Assembly: GCA_964415885.1 (NCBI GenBank)
Contig: CAYQCE010000081.1
Span: 1-9,455 of the forward strand
Reading direction: 5' to 3'
DNA: 9,455 nucleotides
Source of the DNA: CAYQCE01 sp964415885
GTDB lineage: Bacteria; Zixibacteria; MSB-5A5; JAABVY01; JAHJOQ01
Each line of letters opens with the position of its first letter. Position 1 is the stretch's first letter. This document shows positions 1 through 4,899 of this stretch, piece by piece. Below the pieces are notes generated by a model. It saw only the letters and a program-made list of their open reading frames with translations. It made no database searches and was not told the origin of the DNA. Position numbers and translations under genes: made by a program.

Positions 1-781
1 TGCGATTTGGTACCTTGCGATCCAGGTAGAGAAGATCACTCGTGACAGCAAAGAGCTGAATAAAATCCTTCGGTACTCCGCCGCCAATGTAGATTACGGC
101 CGTGTCTTTTACCTGCTGGCCGAGCTCCATAAACTCGATGTAGTCCTTGACACCGTCCAGCGTGAGCTCAAAGCCCCGAGCCTTCGCTATCAGGGCGGCA
201 TCACCATACGGGCTGTCTATAATCGCCGGACAGAATACGGGGACGTTATTTCTCGCCGCAGTTGCCACTATACTCTTGATCTTCTTCTTGTTGAGCCATT
301 TGCCGAACAGGTACAGAAGCTCGCGGGATGAGTATTTGTGATCCTCGTCGAGAGTCACATAGAAATCTGCGATCGTCGTGGTCATTTTCATATAGTCGGT
401 TTCTTTGCCGTAGACATCGTAGTAGCGATTGAGCCCCTCATTGAATATCGCCTCATTGTCGACAACATGGTGTCCCTGGTAGTACGTGGCCCCCATCGCC
501 TCGACGATATCCTCGGAGATATTGGCACCGGTCGGAACGAGAATGTCAACGAAGCCCTTCTCGATCAGCCAATTCACTATCTTCCACTGGCCGGTCGTGG
601 AAAGCGATCCGGCGTAGCCAAGCATTATTGTAGTCTTTTTGTCGTTGACCATTTTCTCGATGACTTCGACTGACCTCGCGAGACTCTTTCCCTGGAATCC
701 CGTCTTGCCCATGTCATCCAGCAATCCCGAAATACCCTTGCGAGCACGAACCTGAACAGCCTCAACCTTGGATCTTTTCAT
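1..781 (-). CDS. Deoxyhypusine synthase-like protein (3' end outside window)
   Basis: Reading the minus strand from the ATG at 781 gives 260 codons with no stop before the left edge, so the C-terminal ~50-80 residues are missing. The protein matches the deoxyhypusine synthase (DHS) family. It has an NAD-site-like segment around residues 54-64 (LGYAGSLSTTG), TGANISEDI at 84-92, PVFCPAIIDSPYGD at 181-194, and GGGVPKDF at 233-240. K238 corresponds to the lysine that forms the enzyme-butylamine intermediate in DHS. Eukaryotic and archaeal DHS modify eIF5A/aIF5A. Bacteria lack that substrate, and bacterial DHS-like proteins are known or proposed to act on polyamines (homospermidine-synthase type), so a cytosolic NAD-dependent aminobutyl transfer is the likely role. 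The exact product cannot be told from this fragment. The start follows an AGGCGG-like ribosome site only about 3 nt away, which is tight; no other ATG just upstream is in frame. It lies 129 nt after the sigma-54 activator gene on the same strand. Confidence 0.9.
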   Translation of the reverse strand, partial: MKRSKVEAVQVRARKGISGLLDDMGKTGFQGKSLARSVEVIEKMVNDKKTTIMLGYAGSLSTTGQWKIVNWLIEKGFVDILVPTGANISEDIVEAMGATYYQGHHVVDNEAIFNEGLNRYYDVYGKETDYMKMTTTIADFYVTLDEDHKYSSRELLYLFGKWLNKKKIKSIVATAARNNVPVFCPAIIDSPYGDAALIAKARGFELTLDGVKDYIEFMELGQQVKDTAVIYIGGGVPKDFIQLFAVTSDLLYLDRKVPNR

Positions 782-832
782 CTTCCGCCTTTCGCATCCA
801 TATGAGTCACTACAATTTCATCGCAACCAATG

Positions 833-849
833 TTGACAAATATAGTCAA
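833..849. promoter_or_regulatory. Inverted repeat TTGAC-N7-GTCAA upstream of the DHS-like gene
   Basis: The 17-bp sequence TTGACAAATATAGTCAA has perfect 5-bp arms around a 7-bp AT-rich centre. It lies about 50-70 bp upstream of the DHS-like start, in the 129-bp gap after the sigma-54 activator gene. On the minus strand the region offers -35-like hexamers (TTGACT, TTGTCA) but no convincing -10 at the right distance. The site could be an operator or part of a promoter for the DHS-like gene. A dyad this short may also be chance. Confidence 0.3.
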
Positions 850-910
850 ACACGTGTCGATATCAAGCTGTTAGGCGTGCCTCAAGGATCAACAGGAGAA
901 GGATAGACGG

Positions 911-3070
911 TCAGCTGGGAGGAGAAATATTGTATTTATCAATGCGATAGCGGACCGTGCCTTCGCTCACGCCGAGAAGCCGTGCGGCCTGGCGGCGATT
1001 CCAGCTCGTACGCTCAAGAATGTCCAGGAGCACGCTTCTTTCGGAGTCATCAGTTGAGCTCTTCAGCAGCGAGGGTATGGAGGCAATATCACCGCCAGAC
1101 TTGATCCAAAGCAGATCGAGATTCTGCTTCAGCTCGCGAACATTACCGGGGATTGGTTGCGCGGCATAGTACTCCGATATAAGATCGAGACTTCTCTGAC
1201 AGCCGTTGGAGATTTCGAATCCAGCGCGCTCCGACAGGAAATGCCTGATCAAAGCCGGAATATCGAGCGCACGCTCTCGCAATGGTGAAAGGTGTATGGG
1301 CACGCCGTTCAGACGATAGAAGAGGTCCTCACGAAACGCACCATCTTCGATCGATCTCATCAGGTTCTTATTTGTCGCCGTAATCAAACGGAAATCCACT
1401 TTCCGGAAGTGATTTTCTCCGAGTCGACGAATCCGGTGGCTCTCCAATACCTCGAGCAGCTTGGCCTGCAACTGGTGTGTGGCATCCGCAATCTCATTCA
1501 AATAGAAAGTCCCGCCGCTCGCCTGTTCGAGAAGCCCTTCCTTCTCTCCGCTCGCACCGGTGTAAGCTCCTCTCGCATAGCCGAAGAGTTCGGCTTCGAT
1601 CATCTCGTTCGGCACCGCTGCGGCGTTGAGCGTCACGAACTCGCCGGCCCTGCCGCTCTTGCTGTGAATGTAGGCCGCAATCAGATCTTTTCCGGTTCCC
1701 GTTTCGCCGGTAAGCAGAACATTGAAATCGGTATGTGCCGCATCCTCGGCAAAACTCAGTATCTGTTTCATCTCCCGACTCGCCGCGATGACCACAGACG
1801 GGAACCCATCACACTGGACCGAATCCCCGACTCTGCTGCATCGCAGTCTATCACGCAAATCACGAATCCTGTCTACGCGAGCCGTTGCTTTCATCTCCTG
1901 AAGCATCTGGATCGCGATATCGAGATAGCCAATCGACTCGTTCACAGTGAACGCACCCGACTGACCCGCAGCGACGTAGGTCAGCGCAAGCTCGAAACGA
2001 GCATCCGTATCCAAAGACAGCCGAATAGCCTTCACAAAAAGCTCACGCGCAGAATCGACATGCCCTTTCTCCGTCTCTATCTTCGCGAGCGTACGGAAGA
2101 GTGCGGCAAGCTCGACCCTTTCGTTGATCTTGTTAACGGCATCCTCGGCAGCTTTAGCACACTTTCGGGCATCAAGGACCCTGCCCATCGCAAGATAGAG
2201 ATCTGCAAGAAGTCTGTTGGTTTGCGCGGTTGCGGAAACTGTAGGCTCGGGCATGTCCAGTACCTTGCGGTAAAGCTTCTCGGCTCTTCGATAGTTTCCG
2301 AGCTCGAATTCCGCGAGCCCCAGATACTCGTAGACAACAGCATGATCGCGCGCTGCTCCGTGCCTCTCGAAATACGAGAGTACCTTAAGGAGGATATCTC
2401 GTGATTCGAGCGCCTCACCCCTTTGAAGCGCGATTATCGCTGTCTGTCTGTCGATATTCGCAAGCTCCCAGTCCTCGTGAGCATCCGCTCGAACTTCGTC
2501 GAGAATCGCCTCCGCCTCAGAGAATCGTCCGAGCTTGATATGAACCATCGCCAGGTTTCGCTTATCGATATTGACATTGCGCCCGGTATTATAACGCAGC
2601 GCACTCTGTATCGACTGCCCGAGTACCTCCGCGGCCCTGGTCAGATTGCCGGTTATGAAATGCAGCTGAGCGAGATCATTGAACGCAAATGCCATCGAGG
2701 GATAGCTGCGAGAACGCTTGAAGAACACGTACGATTCGGTGAAACACTCAGAGGCCTCGTCGAATCGGCCGAGACGGACGAGTATCCGTCCCATATACAG
2801 CTTCGCCCATGCGAACAGATGATGATCGTCGGTGGGCCTCAGCATTCGGAGAGCGGATCGAACTTTGATCAATGCCATTCGATATCTGCCAAGCTCGAAG
2901 AGAACGCTCGCCTGGAGCGACAAGTACTCCCCATACGTCAGGGAATCCCCGGACGAGAGCACTTCTCCCCGAAGCTCTTCGAGAGCCGAAAGAGCATCAT
3001 CGAACGATCCCCGATCGATAAGTCTCTTCACTGTCCCGAACTGCGGCAATGTTGCCTTGGCAGACTCCAT
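911..3070 (-). CDS. TPR-sensor sigma-54-dependent transcriptional activator
   Basis: The 719-residue protein reads as a bacterial enhancer-binding protein. Residues ~10-400 are repeated helical pairs with TPR-like signatures (FELGRYRMAL, VRLGRFDEAS, IKLGRFSEAE, FELGNYRRAE), in place of a phosphoreceiver domain. The AAA+ domain covers ~425-665: Walker A GETGTGKD 455-462, sigma-54-contact loop GAYTGA 501-506 (usual form GAFTGA), sensor I near N567, arginine-finger candidates R580 and R586 in FREDLFYRL, and sensor II R645 in PGNVREL. A Fis-type helix-turn-helix spans ~684-713. Such proteins bind upstream enhancers and use ATP hydrolysis to open sigma-54 polymerase complexes; the TPR region would sense a protein or ligand. 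The Walker B strand reads TFYLNEI, with Asn525 (codon 1496-1498) where Asp is usual, so ATPase activity may be altered. It starts 17 nt after the small exported-protein gene, with a weak GGGAA ribosome site, so the two are probably cotranscribed. The target genes are unknown. Confidence 0.93.
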   Translation of the reverse strand: MESAKATLPQFGTVKRLIDRGSFDDALSALEELRGEVLSSGDSLTYGEYLSLQASVLFELGRYRMALIKVRSALRMLRPTDDHHLFAWAKLYMGRILVRLGRFDEASECFTESYVFFKRSRSYPSMAFAFNDLAQLHFITGNLTRAAEVLGQSIQSALRYNTGRNVNIDKRNLAMVHIKLGRFSEAEAILDEVRADAHEDWELANIDRQTAIIALQRGEALESRDILLKVLSYFERHGAARDHAVVYEYLGLAEFELGNYRRAEKLYRKVLDMPEPTVSATAQTNRLLADLYLAMGRVLDARKCAKAAEDAVNKINERVELAALFRTLAKIETEKGHVDSARELFVKAIRLSLDTDARFELALTYVAAGQSGAFTVNESIGYLDIAIQMLQEMKATARVDRIRDLRDRLRCSRVGDSVQCDGFPSVVIAASREMKQILSFAEDAAHTDFNVLLTGETGTGKDLIAAYIHSKSGRAGEFVTLNAAAVPNEMIEAELFGYARGAYTGASGEKEGLLEQASGGTFYLNEIADATHQLQAKLLEVLESHRIRRLGENHFRKVDFRLITATNKNLMRSIEDGAFREDLFYRLNGVPIHLSPLRERALDIPALIRHFLSERAGFEISNGCQRSLDLISEYYAAQPIPGNVRELKQNLDLLWIKSGGDIASIPSLLKSSTDDSERSVLLDILERTSWNRRQAARLLGVSEGTVRYRIDKYNISPPS

Positions 3071-3087
3071 TTAATTCCCGATGAACT

Positions 3088-3444
3088 CTATTTCTGTTCC
3101 TCCCACGGATCCTCATCCAGATCTATGCGTGTTCTCCACGGACCTTCATTGGGCGGAGGATCAAGGTACGGTTCGTCTCTTTCACCTTTTTCAGAATCGA
3201 TCAGAACAAAGAGAATCGTCGGTGTGCGGGTAATGGCAAATCGTCCGATCAGCAGTGAGACAAATCGAGAGGGAAAACCGGATGAACTGAAGGGAACGAA
3301 ACTCTGTCGGTTCGCACTCTTCTCGCTGCCGGTGTAACTACTGACTTTCTTACCATCGACAGAGAGGCGCTCTGCGGAAGAGCCAGACACTGCGGATACG
3401 GACAATAACAGAAACGCCAGGGTGAGAATCAGAATCACCCTCAT
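3088..3444 (-). CDS. Small putative exported protein of unknown function
   Basis: I do not recognise this family. An ATG also exists at 3450, but GGGAG would sit only 2 nt before it. The ATG at 3444 has the same GGGAG at 8 nt, so the 118-residue form (MRVILIL...) is preferred. The N-terminus looks like a Sec signal peptide: Arg2, a hydrophobic stretch over residues ~3-15, then small residues with possible cleavage after VSA or SSA. There is no lipobox cysteine. The mature part is Ser-rich at first (KKVSSYTGSEKSANRQS), has a short hydrophobic strand (TPTILFVLI), and ends in a proline-rich and acidic tail (LDPPPNEGPW, IDLDEDPWEEQK). It is encoded 17 nt before the TPR/sigma-54 activator and probably shares its transcript, so it may be an envelope or periplasmic partner or target of that regulator. 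That link rests on position alone. Confidence 0.65.
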   Translation of the reverse strand: MRVILILTLAFLLLSVSAVSGSSAERLSVDGKKVSSYTGSEKSANRQSFVPFSSSGFPSRFVSLLIGRFAITRTPTILFVLIDSEKGERDEPYLDPPPNEGPWRTRIDLDEDPWEEQK

Positions 3445-3495
3445 TATCATATCTCCCGTCTTATGCAGGCGGTCAGAGTGCTCTCACAAAATCGA

Positions 3496-3513
3496 GCATT
3501 ACTCAAGCCGGCC
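3496..3513 (-). promoter_or_regulatory. Candidate sigma-54 (-24/-12) promoter for the exported-protein/activator operon
   Basis: On the minus strand CCGGCTTGAGTAATGCT keeps the invariant GG (3508-3509) and GC (3496-3497) separated by exactly 10 bp, and has GGC and TGC in the expected places. It departs from YTGGCACG-N4-TTGC at several other positions. A start site near 3484 would leave a leader of about 40 nt before the ATG at 3444. The gene context, a sigma-54 activator in the same operon, favours autoregulation. A bare GG-N10-GC is common by chance. Confidence 0.3.
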
Positions 3514-3591
3514 ACATCGTTGGCTTGCAGTAGAGGCTGCAGTTCCAGATTTTAACCCGACCGTGAAGCGATCGAGTTAATGCACCAACAA

Positions 3592-3619
3592 TCTATAACA
3601 TGCATCCTTATGCCGTCAA
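3592..3619 (-). promoter_or_regulatory. Candidate sigma70 promoter for the exported-protein/activator operon
   Basis: On the minus strand, TTGACG (3614-3619) and TATAGA (3592-3597) are separated by 16 bp. This matches the -35 at 5/6 and the -10 at 4/6. The resulting leader would be about 140 nt before the ATG at 3444. It could serve as a basal promoter upstream of the sigma-54-like site. Confidence 0.4.
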
Positions 3620-3762
3620 GTCAACAAAAACAGATTCCTAACATTTTAACGGAAGAGACTCTGAAGCTGATTGACAGAAGTTGAGAAAGTCGTACGGAAC
3701 AATATCCGAGGATGTCACACGAACTCACTATTGACTCTCCATGTCGCGGGCGTTGCAGCTTT

Positions 3763-3784
3763 GAATGCGCCTCGAATGCGCCTC
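3763..3784. repeat. Tandem 11-bp direct repeat (2 copies)
   Basis: GAATGCGCCTC occurs twice back to back (3763-3773 and 3774-3784) with no mismatch. It sits right next to the T-rich end of the STAS gene terminator. No function is evident; it may be a small slippage duplication. Confidence 0.7.
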
Positions 3785-3817
3785 AAACGAAAACGGACGG
3801 CCAGATCGGCCGCCCGT
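3785..3817 (-). terminator. Intrinsic terminator of the STAS gene
   Basis: On the minus strand ACGGGCGGCC pairs with GGCCGTCCGT: ten base pairs including one G-U wobble, around a GATCT loop. A T-rich tail TTTTCGTTT follows (the first T belongs to the stem). It lies about 30 nt after the TAG stop at 3849, so the STAS transcript probably ends here and is separate from the next operon. Confidence 0.88.
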
Positions 3818-3848
3818 GACAGAATCGACTTGTCAAGTCCGCAGTATT

Positions 3849-4187
3849 CTAATTGAATGCGGTAATCGCTTCATCGACAGAATCCTTAACATCGAAGACC
3901 TCGGTCAGACGAGCGATAACGAGGATTCTCTCGACCTTGTTGGTGAGGTTTGCAAGCTTGAGTTCCCCGCCTGCATCCTTGAATTTCTTATAGTGATGGA
4001 TCAGAATCGAGAGGCCGGAAGAGTTTATCCAGTCGCACTGTGCGAGATCTACCACCGCCTTCTTGTTGCCCTTGCCGATGATTGCATACAGCTTCTCATC
4101 AAGCTCACCGGTATCGGGTCCGCCCATAAGCTGACCCTTCACTTCCACGATCCAGACTCCGTCCTTCTCGAAATCATTAACCTTCAT
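3849..4187 (-). CDS. STAS-domain anti-sigma factor antagonist-like protein
   Basis: The 112-residue protein is a single STAS domain of the SpoIIAA/RsbV type and of normal length. The diagnostic segment is INSSGLSILIHHYK (54-67). Ser56 matches the phosphorylated serine of SpoIIAA, though the residue before it is Asn55 where SpoIIAA has Asp. In partner-switching systems the unphosphorylated form binds an anti-sigma factor and frees the sigma factor; phosphorylation by the anti-sigma kinase reverses this. No kinase, phosphatase or sigma factor of that kind is encoded here, so the partner must lie elsewhere. STAS proteins can also serve other signalling or transport complexes. The start is well supported: GGAGG lies 6 nt before the ATG. 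The gene has its own near-consensus promoter (4225-4253) and terminator (3785-3817), so it looks monocistronic and constitutively well expressed. Confidence 0.92.
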   Translation of the reverse strand: MKVNDFEKDGVWIVEVKGQLMGGPDTGELDEKLYAIIGKGNKKAVVDLAQCDWINSSGLSILIHHYKKFKDAGGELKLANLTNKVERILVIARLTEVFDVKDSVDEAITAFN

Positions 4188-4224
4188 TTATGGCCTCCAA
4201 AAGCAATGACTTTGTTTGCGAATC

Positions 4225-4253
4225 ATTATAGCAACATGCGACCGCAAACTCAA
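4225..4253 (-). promoter_or_regulatory. Strong sigma70 promoter of the STAS gene (extended -10)
   Basis: On the minus strand TTGAGT (4248-4253, 5/6) and a perfect TATAAT (4225-4230) are spaced by 17 bp, with TG at the extended -10 position (TGCTATAAT). Transcription would start near 4218, giving a leader of about 30 nt that contains the GGAGG ribosome site. This is the best-formed promoter in the window. Confidence 0.8.
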
Positions 4254-4316
4254 CAGTTTAATCTCAACGCCGCCCGTGTCCAGCCGGTTCCGCGCACAGC
4301 ACTCGAAATCGTCGCT

Positions 4317-4817
4317 CTATCTCTCTATACCCAGTTTCTTGCGGGTGTACGGGATCAGACCTCCGGCATCTATAATCGCCTGAATTTCCGACGCGTATGC
4401 CGGAAATCCGAACTCGCCCTTCGGGGTCGTCACCTTGCCGCTCTCGAGATCGATCTCTACCTTGTCGCCCTTCTCTACAGCGTCCACTATCTCGGGGTTC
4501 ACTATTGCCGGGATTCCGTTGTTTATGAGATTCCGGAAGTAAATCCGTGAGAACGACTTCGCGACCACCGCGCCGACACCGGAGAACTTCAGACATTTGA
4601 CAGCCTGCTCGCGGGATGATCCGCAGCCGAAGTTCTTTCCACCAACGACAACGTCGCCGTCCTCCACGGTATCCACGAAATCGGGGTCGAGATCCTCCAT
4701 CGCGTGCTTCGCCATTTCATCCGGGTCGGTAACAGTATAGGTATACTTGCCGGGGAAGATGACATCCGTGTTTATATCATCGCCATACTTGTAGACTTTG
4801 CCTTTTACCTTATTCAT
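4317..4817 (-). CDS. leuD: 3-Isopropylmalate dehydratase small subunit (LeuD-type)
   Basis: The 166-residue protein matches the short, archaeal/'type 2' LeuD group of the aconitase swivel domain: GDDINTDVIFPGKY (12-25), DPDEMAKHAMEDLDPDF (31-47), and the signature GKNFGCGSSREQA (60-72), with S67 and R69 at the positions of the aconitase catalytic Ser and substrate-binding Arg. With a large subunit (LeuC) it interconverts 2- and 3-isopropylmalate in leucine synthesis. Homoaconitase or 2,3-dimethylmalate dehydratase small subunits are close relatives and cannot be excluded. An ordinary LeuC is not in the window. Instead the upstream neighbour, 73 nt away, is a degenerate LeuC-like protein fused to HTH motifs. 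Start: GGAGAGG lies 6 nt before the ATG. The gene has its own promoter (4847-4875) overlapped by a palindrome, so expression can be independent of the upstream genes. No clear intrinsic terminator follows. Confidence 0.9.
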   Translation of the reverse strand: MNKVKGKVYKYGDDINTDVIFPGKYTYTVTDPDEMAKHAMEDLDPDFVDTVEDGDVVVGGKNFGCGSSREQAVKCLKFSGVGAVVAKSFSRIYFRNLINNGIPAIVNPEIVDAVEKGDKVEIDLESGKVTTPKGEFGFPAYASEIQAIIDAGGLIPYTRKKLGIER

Positions 4818-4846
4818 GACATTCCTCTCCGCTATTGTAAGGAAAG

Positions 4847-4875
4847 AATTTAACTCAATGTGACGAATTTGTCAA
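4847..4875 (-). promoter_or_regulatory. sigma70 promoter of leuD
   Basis: On the minus strand a perfect TTGACA (4870-4875) and TAAATT (4847-4852, 4/6) are separated by 17 bp. The predicted start near 4840 gives a short leader of about 22 nt that includes the GGAGAGG ribosome site. It lies wholly inside the 73-bp gap between the HTH-aconitase-like gene and leuD. Confidence 0.65.
4861..4874. promoter_or_regulatory. Operator-like palindrome over the leuD -35 element
   Basis: TGACGAATTTGTCA is a 14-bp dyad in which six of seven symmetric pairs match (TGAC-n-AATT-n-GTCA). It covers five of the six -35 bases and much of the spacer of the leuD promoter, a position where a bound protein would block polymerase. 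The adjacent HTH-aconitase-like protein is the obvious candidate binder, but that is inference. Confidence 0.4.
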
Positions 4876-4877
4876 TC

Positions 4878-4899
4878 GGGAGAAGTGGCCCTATCTCCC
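4878..4899 (-). other. Hairpin at the 3' end of the HTH-aconitase-like gene
   Basis: GGGAGA (4878-4883) and TCTCCC (4894-4899) form a 6-bp stem with a 10-nt loop containing the TAG stop codon. On the minus strand no T-tract follows, so it is not a good intrinsic terminator. It could stabilise an mRNA end or mildly attenuate read-through into leuD. Confidence 0.3.

Larger units (their letters stand above)
3451..3848. other. 398-bp intergenic region
   Basis: There is no convincing gene here. From high to low coordinates it holds the STAS gene's intrinsic terminator (3785-3817), a tandem copy of an 11-bp unit (3763-3784), a candidate sigma70 promoter (3592-3619) and a candidate sigma-54 promoter (3496-3509), the last two pointing toward the exported-protein/activator operon. 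A plus-strand reading frame with a TTG start at 3671 crosses the terminator and has no properly placed ribosome site, so it is not called. Confidence 0.7.

Noticed and set aside
338..673. Plus-strand open frame opposite the DHS-like gene
   Set aside because: The minus strand encodes a clear DHS-family protein through this whole stretch, so this is its shadow.
1292..2404. Long plus-strand open frame (370 codons) opposite the sigma-54 activator
   Set aside because: It is antisense to a well-recognised TPR/AAA+ protein, shows no family resemblance, and is the kind of open complement that codon bias produces.
2423..3337. Second long plus-strand open frame (304 codons) spanning the activator start and the small exported gene
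   Set aside because: It crosses two minus-strand genes and their junction, has no recognisable domain, and the minus-strand readings make biological sense.
3521..3535. A 15-mer near-repeat between two intergenic regions (TGGCTTGCAGTAGAG here, TGGCTTGCAGTTGAG at 7033-7047)
   Set aside because: With one mismatch in 15, a few such pairs are expected by chance in a window this size; there is no symmetry or consistent position relative to genes.
3671..3856. 61-codon plus-strand frame in the 398-bp gap
   Set aside because: It has a TTG start, no ribosome site at a usable distance, and runs through the opposite-strand terminator.
4260..4316. Possible terminator after leuD
   Set aside because: The region is GC-rich with short complementary pieces, but I find no stable stem followed by a T-run.
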